This document shows positions 33,936 to 42,693 of a stretch of DNA of 43,579 bases, one piece after another. This DNA is from an uncultured Lachnospiraceae bacterium. Its GTDB lineage: Bacteria > Bacillota > Clostridia > Lachnospirales > Lachnospiraceae. Made by a program: the position numbers and the translations under genes. Location of the stretch: contig CANRHU010000025.1 in NCBI GenBank assembly GCA_947630485.1, positions 1-43,579 of the forward strand, given 5' to 3'. The notes beneath the pieces are model-generated. The model had not been told where the DNA came from. It saw only the letters and a list, made by a program, of their open reading frames with translations, and did not search any database. Within the stretch, counting starts at the first letter, position 1; each line of letters begins with the position of its first letter.

Positions 33936-34727
33936 TTGAGGACGGAACTGGTGATTACGGATCTGGATGAGACGGCGCTCCGTTCGGACGGAACCTTCTC
34001 GCCCAGAACCATCGGGGCGTTTGCGGCCTGCCGCAGGGCAGGCATCGCTACGGCAGTCGCTACGGCGCGGACGGCGAAAAGCGCCGCCCGGCAGGCGAAG
34101 CTTCTGGGGGCGGAATACGCGGTATGCGCCAACGGCAGCAGGCTTCTTAGGGACGGCGTGCAGGTGTGGGGCAGCGCGATGCCGTGCGGGCTGGCCTGCC
34201 GGCTGGTAAGAGAGCTTAAGGGGCTTGGGACGCTTACGGATATCACGGTAGAGACGAAGGAGACAATCTACCATAACCGGAGGAATCTTCCGCCGGGACA
34301 TGCCTATCATCAGCTGGCTGTGTTTTGTGATTTTACAGAGGAGATCCGGGAGGATGCGTTTCAGATTCTGACCGGGATCGCCTCTGATCAGGAAGCATGT
34401 CAACTGGCGGAACGTTTTCCGGAATGCGAGTGCATTCATTACCGGGAGACGACCCGCTACGCGTTTGTGAAGAAAGGAGTGGGGAAGGAACAGACGATCA
34501 GGATTCTGACGGAGCGCCTGGGAATATCCTTAGCGGAAACAGCCGCCTTCGGCGATGATTTCGGGGATATCGGAATGCTTCGTGCCTGCGGCATGGGGGT
34601 CGCTATGGGGAATGGGCCTGCGCAGGTAAAGCAGGCGGCGCGCTTTGTGACCGCCTCCAACGAGGAGGACGGCGTCGCGGTATTTATTGAGAAGATGATT
34701 CTGCCGCAGCACGGCGGGAATCGGTAA
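33936..34727 (+). CDS. Cof-type HAD-IIB phosphatase
   Basis: 263 residues. LVITDLDETALRSDG carries the nucleophile pair and an inserted C2 cap follows (TLTDITVETKETIYHN). KKGVGKEQTIRILTERLGIS and FGDDFGDIGMLRACGMGVAMGNG are the usual HAD-IIB motifs III and IV. Family members act on sugar phosphates and related compounds. The start is TTG 33936 behind AAGGAGG; there is no ATG nearby that keeps the first beta strand. It lies inside the cluster, 21 bp after the DUF4387 gene. Confidence 0.86.
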   Translation: MRTELVITDLDETALRSDGTFSPRTIGAFAACRRAGIATAVATARTAKSAARQAKLLGAEYAVCANGSRLLRDGVQVWGSAMPCGLACRLVRELKGLGTLTDITVETKETIYHNRRNLPPGHAYHQLAVFCDFTEEIREDAFQILTGIASDQEACQLAERFPECECIHYRETTRYAFVKKGVGKEQTIRILTERLGISLAETAAFGDDFGDIGMLRACGMGVAMGNGPAQVKQAARFVTASNEEDGVAVFIEKMILPQHGGNR

Positions 34728-34742
34728 AAAGGGGGTTTTTCT

Positions 34743-35642
34743 TTGAAAAAGTCTTTGAAAAAGCAAATTATCCGGGACAGGGTGCTGTATCTGATGCTCC
34801 TTCCCACATTTCTGTATTTTTTGATTTTCCATGTGTGGCCGATCTTTGAGATGCGGCTGGCATTCTATGATTACCGTATCATCGGCGACAATATTTTTGT
34901 GGGCTGGAAACATTTTAAAACCCTGTTTTCCACACCGGCATTCTATACGATCATTAAAAATACGCTGATTATCAGCTTTATGAAGATCGTGCTGTTTTTC
35001 CCGTTCCCGGTGATGTTCGCGCTGGCTCTCAACGAGCTGCGCAGCGGTTTGTTCCGCAAGGGCGTGCAGATCATTTCCTATCTTCCGCATTTCCTGTCCT
35101 GGGTCGTTATCGCCGGTATCTGGTACGAGTTTCTTTCGCCCAGCAGCGGTCTGGTTATGGATATTGTGTCGGCGTTCGGAGGGGAGCGGACGAACCTTCT
35201 TACCAATAAGAATTCGATCCTTTGGGTTCTGTTTGCGTCCAGCACCTGGAGAAGCATGGGATGGGACTCCATCGTCTATCTGTCGGCGATTCTGGGGATT
35301 GAGACCTCCCTGTACGAGGCGGCAAGAATGGACGGCGCGAGCCGGCTCCAGATTATCTGGTATCTGATTCTTCCGGCCCTGGCCGGCTCCATGGTCACGG
35401 TTCTGATCCTGAACGTGGGCTTTGTCATGAGCGCGGGCTACGATCAGATCCTGAACTTCTCCAACGACGCGGTTTTAAGCCGTGTGGATATTCTGGATAC
35501 CTACGTATACCGGATCGGACTTCTGCAGGGGCAGTATTCCTTTGCTACGGCGGCCAACCTGTTTAAGGGCGCGATCGGTACGATCATGATCCTGCTGACC
35601 CACTTCACATCGAAGAAGCTGACCGGCCACGGCGCCTGGTAG
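34743..35642 (+). CDS. Sugar ABC transporter permease, LplB type
   Basis: 299 residues with six predicted membrane helices and the ABC permease EAA loop YEAARMDGASRLQIIWYLIL. It resembles LplB/YtcP-class CUT1 permeases, which work with an LplC-type partner and a large lipoprotein. TTG 34743 follows AAAAAGGGGG. There is no ATPase gene in the cluster; such importers usually share an MsmX-like ATPase encoded elsewhere. Confidence 0.9.
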   Translation: MKKSLKKQIIRDRVLYLMLLPTFLYFLIFHVWPIFEMRLAFYDYRIIGDNIFVGWKHFKTLFSTPAFYTIIKNTLIISFMKIVLFFPFPVMFALALNELRSGLFRKGVQIISYLPHFLSWVVIAGIWYEFLSPSSGLVMDIVSAFGGERTNLLTNKNSILWVLFASSTWRSMGWDSIVYLSAILGIETSLYEAARMDGASRLQIIWYLILPALAGSMVTVLILNVGFVMSAGYDQILNFSNDAVLSRVDILDTYVYRIGLLQGQYSFATAANLFKGAIGTIMILLTHFTSKKLTGHGAW

Positions 35643-35655
35643 AAGGGAGGATGCC

Positions 35656-36531
35656 ATGAAAAAGTTAAAAAAAATCAGTATCGGCATGCTACTGCTTCGC
35701 GTGATTATGCTTCTGGTGGCTCTGACCATGCTGGTTCCGATCCTGAACCTGCTGGCCAAGTCCATCTCGAATCCGGCGAACGTGCCTTCCATGAAGGGCT
35801 ATCAGATCTGGCCCAGCGGCTTTGATCTGATCCACTACCAGCTGATTTTCCGCAACCAGGTGGTCTGGACCGCGCTCAAGAATTCGCTGTTTGTCACGAT
35901 CGTCGGCGTGATATTCAATATCCTGTTTACCACTTCCGCGGCCTACGCGCTGACAAGGCCGAATTTGGTGGGCAAGCGGGCCATTATGGTATTTCTGATT
36001 ATCATGATGATTTTTGAACCGGGCATCATTCAGGAATACTTTGTGATGAAGGATATCCACCTTCTGGACAATCTCTGGTCCATGGTATTTTACCGGACGG
36101 TGAGCGTCTACAACCTGATTCTTCTGATGCGGTTCTTCAGCGAGACGCCGGAGGCGCTTCTGGAAGCGGCCAAGATCGACGGGGCCGGACATATCCGTAT
36201 CCTGTTTGAGATCTTTCTGCCGATCAACAAGGCGCCGATCCTGACAGTCGGCATGTTTTACGCCGTGTACCGCTGGAACGAGTTCTTCCACAGCAGCATC
36301 TTTTTGTCCTCCAGAGGCAATACCGTGCTTCAGGTATTCCTGCGGCAGTTTGTCGTCGAGGGCGATACGACGGCGCTTTCCGCGCTGGGAACCATCGATT
36401 TGAGCAGCATCAGCATCACGTCGCTGCGCGCGGCTACGATTATCATCACCATGGTGCCGATCCTGCTTTTGTACCCGCTGATCCTGAAATATTATACCGG
36501 GGACGTACTGTCCGGCGGCGTCAAAGAGTGA
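35656..36531 (+). CDS. Sugar ABC transporter permease, LplC type
   Basis: 291 residues, six predicted helices. The EAA loop reads LLEAAKIDGAGHIRILFEIF. N-terminal LLRVIMLLVALTMLVPILNL and C-terminal ILLLYPLILKYYTGDVLSGGVKE are typical of CarB/LplC-like permeases. It pairs with the preceding permease, 13 bp away. The 113-bp gap to the binding-protein gene shows no clear promoter. Confidence 0.9.
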   Translation: MKKLKKISIGMLLLRVIMLLVALTMLVPILNLLAKSISNPANVPSMKGYQIWPSGFDLIHYQLIFRNQVVWTALKNSLFVTIVGVIFNILFTTSAAYALTRPNLVGKRAIMVFLIIMMIFEPGIIQEYFVMKDIHLLDNLWSMVFYRTVSVYNLILLMRFFSETPEALLEAAKIDGAGHIRILFEIFLPINKAPILTVGMFYAVYRWNEFFHSSIFLSSRGNTVLQVFLRQFVVEGDTTALSALGTIDLSSISITSLRAATIIITMVPILLLYPLILKYYTGDVLSGGVKE

Positions 36532-36644
36532 TCGGCAGGAGACCGATTTCTGTTGCGGCCTGTACGCCTGGATTTGGGCCGGGCGTTTAGGATAAATAAA
36601 TGCAGTAACCCAAATGTTTAAAATCAAAAAGGAGGAAAGTAGTT

Positions 36645-38201
36645 ATGAAGAAATTGGCAGCGATGACAATGGCACTTGTGCTGGCGGCGGGAACCCTGGC
36701 CGGATGTTCCTCGGGCGGAGGAAGCACCGCGACGACGGCGGCGGCTACCACCGCGGCAGCGGCCGCGGGAAGCGAAACGACGGCAGCAGCAGCCGACGAG
36801 ACGACGGCGGCCGCTGTGGAGACCGAAGCGCCGTCCGGCGACATTGTGACCCTGCGTCTGGTTCTGAAGGATCACAGCCCGGAGGAGCCTCTGGATCAGG
36901 AATGGGCGAAGCAGTTTAACGAGGGACTTCTGGCAGCCGGCATCAACGCCCAGGTGGAGCTGGTATCCCTGCAGAGCGGTACGTATTCCGAGAATCTGGC
37001 CCTGCTTTTGAACAGCGGCGATATCCCGGACATCATCTATTTCCAGGGCGGCGATCAGGACTTTGCGCTGAACCAGCAGATTCTTGAGGATCTGCGTCCC
37101 TACGTGGAGAAATCCACCTATGTGAAGGGCATGATCGAGAAGCGGCCGTTTATGCAGTCCCGTCTGGAAAACTATCCGTATCTGATCTTCCTGTGCCTCC
37201 CGACCTACAAGGTGCCGGTTATGCGCCAGGATGTGCTGGATCAGTGCGCGATCAAGGACGATTTCCTGGCGGATCCGTCCCCGGAGAATTACCGCACGCT
37301 GATGGAGCAGGCGAAGGCGCTCGGCTACGATGCAGCTTACACGACTGCCGGCAATCTGGATGAGATCGTCAATGTTTTTGACCAGGCGTTCGGCCTTCAG
37401 ACCACCTGGGTCAAGGATGACGACGGAAATTGGGTATACGGACGCGTCAGCAAATACGAGCTGGAGGAGCTGAAATATTTTGCGGCGCTGTTTAAGGACG
37501 GACTTCTGGACAATGAGTACGCCAGCAACAACTGGGAGAGCAAGGAGAACAAATTCTACAGCAAGGGCGTCGCGATCGTCTGCGGAACCCAGGGCGACGT
37601 TGTGGACGGCTACAATGCGAAGCAGATCGCAGCCAACGGCGAGAGCGCCGCTCTGACGGTACTTCCGCCGGCCAAGGGAATCGGCCAGGGCTATCAGCCC
37701 ATCGATATCAGCAAGGATAGCCGAGGCTTCGCGATCAGCGCTGTTTCCGAGCACAAGGATCTTGCGTTCCAGGTTCTTGAATATGCGGCCAGCCCGGAGG
37801 GCAGAGTTTTGGATCTTCTGGGAATCGAGGGAACCCATTACACCATCGACGCTGACGGCAAGTATGAGTACACGCCGGCGAAGGACAACTGGTACTACAT
37901 GTTCCATGGTCTGACCGATAATCTGGATCTGTCTCTGCTGAGCGAGAAGAATCCGTATTACAACGAGGCCGGAGAAGAGTCCATCGAGATGTTCAACCAG
38001 TATTCGACAGAGGACAACGCGTTTGTAATCCCGGCTGACTATACCGTGGCGTGGGATGCCTGCACCAGCATTTACAATGAGTTTGCGGCTGATTTCGTGA
38101 TCGGAAATAAGACGGAAGCGGATTGGGATGCGTTTGTGGAGCAGTGGAACGCGGCTGGCGGCAGCCAGGTAACGGAGTATGCCAATACGGTTCTGAACTG
38201 A
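36645..38201 (+). CDS. Extracellular solute-binding lipoprotein (family 1, LplA-like)
   Basis: 518 residues. A lipoprotein signal ends in the lipobox LAGC with Cys21. A Thr/Ala-rich linker (about residues 28-62, runs such as TTAAATTAAAAAG) lifts the domain off the membrane. The rest is a large type-1 binding protein (LLLNSGDIPDIIYFQGGDQD, AISAVSEHKDLAFQVLEYAA). AGGAGG precedes the ATG. LplA-like proteins bind oligosaccharides or complex glycosides; the ligand here is unknown. Confidence 0.92.
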   Translation: MKKLAAMTMALVLAAGTLAGCSSGGGSTATTAAATTAAAAAGSETTAAAADETTAAAVETEAPSGDIVTLRLVLKDHSPEEPLDQEWAKQFNEGLLAAGINAQVELVSLQSGTYSENLALLLNSGDIPDIIYFQGGDQDFALNQQILEDLRPYVEKSTYVKGMIEKRPFMQSRLENYPYLIFLCLPTYKVPVMRQDVLDQCAIKDDFLADPSPENYRTLMEQAKALGYDAAYTTAGNLDEIVNVFDQAFGLQTTWVKDDDGNWVYGRVSKYELEELKYFAALFKDGLLDNEYASNNWESKENKFYSKGVAIVCGTQGDVVDGYNAKQIAANGESAALTVLPPAKGIGQGYQPIDISKDSRGFAISAVSEHKDLAFQVLEYAASPEGRVLDLLGIEGTHYTIDADGKYEYTPAKDNWYYMFHGLTDNLDLSLLSEKNPYYNEAGEESIEMFNQYSTEDNAFVIPADYTVAWDACTSIYNEFAADFVIGNKTEADWDAFVEQWNAAGGSQVTEYANTVLN

Positions 38202-38240
38202 TCGGATTCCATCGGATCGTTCGGACACAAGCAGTAAAAA

Positions 38241-38280
38241 AGCCGGTCAGCGTGGATCCGACAGATCCGGCTGACCGGCT
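38241..38280 (+). terminator. Strong hairpin after the binding-protein gene
   Basis: AGCCGGTCAGC (38241-38251) pairs perfectly with GCTGACCGGCT (38270-38280), with an inner GGATC/GATCC stem. There is no T run. Such hairpins often protect the 3' end of abundant binding-protein mRNA while letting some transcription continue. Confidence 0.6.
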
Positions 38281-38300
38281 GATAAGACGGAGGGATGGAT

Positions 38301-39287
38301 ATGTTGTCGAGAAAGGAACTGGCGCAAAACAGGCAGCTGGCTGTCGATAAGGCCAGAGGGTCGCTTTGCGGACTGGCGATCGGCGATTCGTTCGGCGATG
38401 CGGCCAGAAAGCCGGATTTCCAGCGCGATTACGGTATTACCACGGATTTCCAGAAGGGGGCGTCCTGGAGCACGGACGACACGGAATTCGCGCTGATGAC
38501 CGCGTTAAACCTGATTCAGACAGACGGCAGTTTTACCACTGAGGACGTGGTGGAGCTGTGGCTTAAGCATGTGGCGACGCAGGACGAGCTGCGGCGCGGC
38601 GGGGCCAGCGAGGTGGAAGCCTGCAATAATCTCAGGAGAGGACTGCGCCCGCCGCTGAGCGGACAGTTTAACGCCTATTATATGAGCGACGGAGCGGCTA
38701 TGCGCAGCGGACCGATCGGAATTGTCTGCGCTGGGGATCCTGAGCGGGCCGCCAATCTGGCGGGAATCGACGCGGCGATCAGCCACTACCGCGACGGAAT
38801 CTGGGGCGCCCAGGCGGTCGCCGTGGCCGTGTCTCTGGCTATGGTTGACGCGGAGATGGACGAGATCCTGGAGGCGGTTCTGGCCACGGCGCCGGAGGGC
38901 TCGTGGTTCAGGGCCGGGCTTGAGAGGGCCTTTGCCATCGTGGACGCGGCGGACGGAGAGATTGCGGACGCCTGGATGCCGCTGCATGACCAGCTGTTCT
39001 CTACCCATCGCTCGACGGTGGCGGAGGCGCTGCCGGAGGTATTCGGCTGTCTTAAGCTGGAACACAGTTCCTTCAAGTCCGGCCTGATTCTGGCGTCGAA
39101 CTTCGGAAGGGATGCGGACACCATCGGGGCCGTTGCGGGGGCCGTATTGGGAGCCAGATATGGCGCGGGTTCAATTCCGGAGCACTGGCTTACGAAGACC
39201 AGATACCCGTCCGGCACCTGCCTGGCGTTTACAAAGGGAATCGATATCTTTGATTATGCGGAGAAGCTGGCGGAATTGATTCGATAG
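38301..39287 (+). CDS. ADP-ribosylglycohydrolase-family protein (DraG/ARH fold), first copy
   Basis: 328 residues. ARGSLCGLAIGDSFGDAARKP is the usual first helix, WSTDDTEFALMTAL gives the T58-D59-D60 metal motif and NFGRDADTIGAVAGAVLGA supplies D271 and D273 for the second Mg site. The family hydrolyses N- or O-glycosidic bonds to (ADP-)ribose in ARH proteins; many bacterial members are unassigned. The metal residues look intact. ATG 38301 is chosen because GGAGGG (38289-38294) would have no spacing to ATG 38295. Confidence 0.9.
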   Translation: MLSRKELAQNRQLAVDKARGSLCGLAIGDSFGDAARKPDFQRDYGITTDFQKGASWSTDDTEFALMTALNLIQTDGSFTTEDVVELWLKHVATQDELRRGGASEVEACNNLRRGLRPPLSGQFNAYYMSDGAAMRSGPIGIVCAGDPERAANLAGIDAAISHYRDGIWGAQAVAVAVSLAMVDAEMDEILEAVLATAPEGSWFRAGLERAFAIVDAADGEIADAWMPLHDQLFSTHRSTVAEALPEVFGCLKLEHSSFKSGLILASNFGRDADTIGAVAGAVLGARYGAGSIPEHWLTKTRYPSGTCLAFTKGIDIFDYAEKLAELIR

Positions 39288-39297
39288 GAGCATGGAT

Positions 39298-41466
39298 ATG
39301 ATACCTGATCGTTATGTGGAAAAAGTATATGCCGGGTTTCTCGGGATGAATATCGGAATTCGGCTGGGCGCTCCGGTGGAACCCTCGATCTGGACGTATG
39401 AGAGGATCCGGGATACGTACGGTGATATCCGGGACTATGTGAAGCCGTATAAGACATTCGCGGCGGACGACGACGCCAACGGCCCCGTATATTTCCTGCG
39501 GGCCCTGAACGACGGCGCTGAGCCGGGCCATGTGACGCCCGGGGAGGTGGCCGGCGCGTGGCTGAATTACGCCAGGGAAGGCGTGGGTATGTTCTGGTGG
39601 GGAGGATACGGCGTGAGCACGGAGCACACGGCCTATCTCAACCTGAAACATGGAATTCCTGCCCCGCGGTCCGGCTCCGCCAGGGTCAACGGAAAAATCC
39701 TTGCGGAACAGATCGGCGGGCAGATTTTCATTGATACCTGGGGACTGATCCATCCCTGTGACGGCAAGGCGGCGGCCGACGACGCGCAGGCTGCCGCGAG
39801 CGTATCCCATGACGGGGAAGGGCTGTGCGGCGCCAGATTTATCAGCGCCTGTATCGCGGAAGCCTTTGCGGGCGGAAGCATTCTCCAGGTGATGGAGAGG
39901 GCGTTTTCACAGATTCCGGAAGATTCCACTTATATGGCGGTGGCGAAAAGCGTTCTGGCTTTCCATGAGAAGAAGCCGGACGACTGGCAGGCGTGCAGGC
40001 AGATGCTTGAGGACGACTGGGGCTATGACCGTTATCCGGGCGCGTGTCACATCATTCCGAATGCCGGTGTCTGCGTTCTGGCCATGGCCTATGGAAACGG
40101 TGATTTCGCGCGGACCGTGGAGATCGCGGCCATGTGCGGCTGGGATACGGACTGCAACGCGGGCAATGTGGGTACGGTTCTCGGCGTCTTGGCGGGAATC
40201 GAGGGAATCCCGGCCCATTACAGGCAGCCAATCAATGACGGGCTGGTCCTGTCCGGAATCTCCGGCTGCCTGAACAATATGGATATTCCGACTTATGCGA
40301 AAGAGGTGGCCGCCTGGGGTTATGCGGCCGACGGACAGACCCCGGAGGCTGGGATGGTCCCCGCGGCCGGAGAAAATCATTTCGATTTCGAGCTTCCTGG
40401 TTCCACCCATAATATGCGGGTTTCAAATCCGTATTTCTGCCGCATCTTCCCAACGACGGAGCTGGCCTTTACCGGCCGGGGCTCTTTGAAGATTGTGGTT
40501 GATTCGATGGTGCGGGGCGACCAGTGCAGGCTGTATTATAAGCCGTTTTATTCCCGGGATGAGTTTTCGGACGAGCGGTACAGTCCGGTGTTCTCGCCCA
40601 CAGTGTATCCGGGGCAGACGGTCTCTTTGAAGCTGTTCACGAGGCAGTGGAGCGGCTGGGAGATGATGGGAATTGCGCCGTATGTGCGGACGGCTTTTGA
40701 TAAAAAAATATATGTCAGGGAATACCGCAGAGCCGTGCAGGAAGAGTGGATGGATGTGACGTTTACGGTTCCGGATGTGGGCGGCGGTCTGATCGACGAG
40801 GTGGGAATCATCCTGGAGGGATATGCGCCGTCGAAATCAAAGACTTACGGCGTCCTCTATCTGGATGATTTCAAAATCAGCGGTCCGGCGGACTATACGA
40901 TTGCGATGGGCAGGCAGAAGAAGGAATTCGGCGTTATCACGCCGTTTTCCGCAAATCACGGCGCCTGGAGTCTGGAGGATGGGAAACTGGCGCTTCTGTG
41001 CTGCGAGGAGGCATTTGCCTACGCCGGTCCGTATTATGGAAAGGATATGCGTGTCGCGTCCCGGATCACGCCTCTGAACGGAGAGAGTCATCTGCTTCTG
41101 GCGCGGGCCCAGGGGGCGATGCGCGGTTATGCGGCCGGACTGGAGACGGCTTCGCTTGCGGAAGAAGCTTCCGGCAGCGCGGATAGGGCCGCTGGCAGCG
41201 CGGAAAGCGCTTCCGGCAGCGGACGGGCGGTAATTCTGAAAAACGACTTTGGTTATCGGGTTCTGGCCTCAAAACCGTTCGACTGGAAGCAGGGGCAGGA
41301 GTATGAGATAGAAATAAGGGTGTTAGGGAAGGAAATTGTGCTGTATATCGATGGAATGGAGATTCTGCGGGCGGAGGACGGCGATTATGCCTACGGCATG
41401 TATGGCTGCGGCGCGCGGACGGGCGGGCGGACCCATTTTGGAGATTTCCGTATCCATTCCGCATAA
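39298..41466 (+). CDS. Large ADP-ribosylglycohydrolase-family protein with C-terminal extension
   Basis: 722 residues. The first ~330 are a second DraG/ARH-type domain: YVEKVYAGFLGMNIGIRLGA, AADDDANGPVYFLRAL (D57-D59) and CGWDTDCNAGNVGTVLGVLA (D283, D285). Residues ~370-722 are beta-rich and include FDFELPGSTHNMRVSNPYF, a possible jelly-roll (TVYPGQTVSLKLFTRQWSG) and a LamG-like end (VILKNDFGYRVLASKPFDW, EIVLYIDGMEILRAEDGDYA), suggesting carbohydrate binding. A Gly/Ser/Ala linker at ~624-642 comes from a local DNA repeat. No signal peptide is present, so it acts in the cytoplasm. AGGAG lies 7 bases before ATG 39298. Confidence 0.85.
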   Translation: MIPDRYVEKVYAGFLGMNIGIRLGAPVEPSIWTYERIRDTYGDIRDYVKPYKTFAADDDANGPVYFLRALNDGAEPGHVTPGEVAGAWLNYAREGVGMFWWGGYGVSTEHTAYLNLKHGIPAPRSGSARVNGKILAEQIGGQIFIDTWGLIHPCDGKAAADDAQAAASVSHDGEGLCGARFISACIAEAFAGGSILQVMERAFSQIPEDSTYMAVAKSVLAFHEKKPDDWQACRQMLEDDWGYDRYPGACHIIPNAGVCVLAMAYGNGDFARTVEIAAMCGWDTDCNAGNVGTVLGVLAGIEGIPAHYRQPINDGLVLSGISGCLNNMDIPTYAKEVAAWGYAADGQTPEAGMVPAAGENHFDFELPGSTHNMRVSNPYFCRIFPTTELAFTGRGSLKIVVDSMVRGDQCRLYYKPFYSRDEFSDERYSPVFSPTVYPGQTVSLKLFTRQWSGWEMMGIAPYVRTAFDKKIYVREYRRAVQEEWMDVTFTVPDVGGGLIDEVGIILEGYAPSKSKTYGVLYLDDFKISGPADYTIAMGRQKKEFGVITPFSANHGAWSLEDGKLALLCCEEAFAYAGPYYGKDMRVASRITPLNGESHLLLARAQGAMRGYAAGLETASLAEEASGSADRAAGSAESASGSGRAVILKNDFGYRVLASKPFDWKQGQEYEIEIRVLGKEIVLYIDGMEILRAEDGDYAYGMYGCGARTGGRTHFGDFRIHSA
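41167..41222 (+). repeat. Local GC-rich repeat encoding a Gly/Ser/Ala linker
   Basis: GCTTCCGGCAGCG occurs at both ends of this stretch, with a related GCTGGCAGCGCGGA between. In frame it gives ASGSAD, AGSAES and ASGSG. Confidence 0.6.
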
Positions 41467-41478
41467 CGGGAGAACAGG

Positions 41479-42378
41479 ATGAAATTATTGAATTATGGTT
41501 CCATGAATTTTGACTATACGTATCAGGTCGATCACATGGTACGCCCGAAAGAGACGCTTTCGTCCCGCGGCAGGTCTGTATACTGTGGAGGAAAGGGCTT
41601 CAATCAGTCGATCGCCCTTGTCAGGGCGGGCGTAGAGGTCTGGCATGCCGGAATGATCGGAGAGGACGGGGACCGTTTTCTGGAGGAGTTTGCCGCGAAC
41701 GGTGTGGACAAAAGTCTGGTTCGGAAGCAGGACGGGGCCAGCGGCCACGCGATCATTCAGGTGACGCCGGAAGGGGAGAACTGTATTCTGCTCTATAAGG
41801 GGGCAAATTGGATGAACTCCCCGGAACAGCTTGAGGAGGTGTTTTCCCATTTCGCGGAGGGCGATTGGCTCTTGCTGCAGAATGAGATCAATCTTCTGTC
41901 CGAGATGATCGACGCGGCATGCAGCAGAGGGATGAAGATCATACTGAATCCGTCTCCATACAATGAGGAGATTGCAAAATGCGATCTTCAGAAGGTATCC
42001 ATGTTCCTTGTCAATGAGGTCGAGGGCGTGCAGATGACCGGTCAGGAGAAACCGGAGGAGATTCTGGACGCGTTTGAGCGCAGATATCCGCAGTGCGAGG
42101 TGGTACTGACCCTGGGAGAGAACGGCGTGGTCTATTCCGGCCATGGGACGCGGATTGCGGCACCTGCCTATTCGGTGCCCATTGTGGACACGACTGCGGC
42201 CGGGGATACGTTTACGGGCTACTTCCTTGCGGCGCTTTTGAGCGGTTCCGACACGGAGACAGCGCTGCAGACCGGATGCGCGGCGTCGGCTTTGGCGATT
42301 CAGAAGAGCGGAGCGGCTTCCTCGATTCCAAAAAGGGCGGAAGTCAAAGCGTTTTTGAAGGAAAACGGATTGGGCTGA
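41479..42378 (+). CDS. Ribokinase-like PfkB-family carbohydrate kinase
   Basis: 299 residues. GGKGFNQSIALVRAG (from 37) is the substrate-binding motif and DTTAAGDTFTGYF (from 237) the ATP/anion-hole motif, with catalytic Asp243. Both match ribokinase closely. It would phosphorylate ribose or a similar furanose released by the neighbouring glycohydrolases. It lies 12 bp after the second glycohydrolase and is the last gene of the cluster. Unlike the kinase domain fused to the regulator, its GAGD-type motif is intact. Confidence 0.9.
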   Translation: MKLLNYGSMNFDYTYQVDHMVRPKETLSSRGRSVYCGGKGFNQSIALVRAGVEVWHAGMIGEDGDRFLEEFAANGVDKSLVRKQDGASGHAIIQVTPEGENCILLYKGANWMNSPEQLEEVFSHFAEGDWLLLQNEINLLSEMIDAACSRGMKIILNPSPYNEEIAKCDLQKVSMFLVNEVEGVQMTGQEKPEEILDAFERRYPQCEVVLTLGENGVVYSGHGTRIAAPAYSVPIVDTTAAGDTFTGYFLAALLSGSDTETALQTGCAASALAIQKSGAASSIPKRAEVKAFLKENGLG

Positions 42379-42425
42379 GAATGGGGGCGGCGTATCCCGC
42401 GAAAGGCGGAATGCGCCGGCTCTGT

Positions 42426-42471
42426 TTACGTCAGTATGCGAAGAAAGCGCCAGTGACGCTTTCTTCGTATT
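42426..42471 (+). repeat. Dispersed hairpin repeat, copy 2 (right of sugar cluster)
   Basis: Same orientation as copy 1 at 30077-30122. The 14-bp stem ATGCGAAGAAAGCG (42436-42449) with 42457-42470 has one G-U pair and no mismatch. Two of the three differences from copy 1 form a compensatory C-G to G-C swap. Confidence 0.85.
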
Positions 42472-42473
42472 GT

Positions 42474-42536
42474 AATTGCACGTATGTCTCCTGCAATGCA
42501 GCAGTCGAAAAGAATTGCACGTGCATCTCCTGCAAT
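42474..42536 (+). repeat. Pair of 24-bp direct repeats with palindromic ends
   Basis: Copies at 42474-42497 and 42513-42536 agree at 21 of 24 positions. Each begins AATTGCACGT and ends TCTCCTGCAAT, so ATTGCA and TGCAAT can pair as a small hairpin. Confidence 0.75.
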
Positions 42537-42622
42537 ATTTGAGAATAAGCAGAAATATTCACATAATACCATATAAAATATATTACTATCTAATTATCTG
42601 ACAATTACATTAAAAATAAGTC

Positions 42623-42651
42623 TTTACAAATCGAAGAAAACGTAGTATTAT
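42623..42651 (+). promoter_or_regulatory. Sigma-A promoter for gltB
   Basis: TTTACA (42623-42628), 17-bp spacer, TATTAT (42646-42651), within an AT-rich stretch from 42540. It gives a leader of about 190 nt before the gltB start codon. Confidence 0.7.
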
Positions 42652-42693
42652 CATTGGCGGATAACGGAACAGATCAGATCAATGCCAAAGAGG

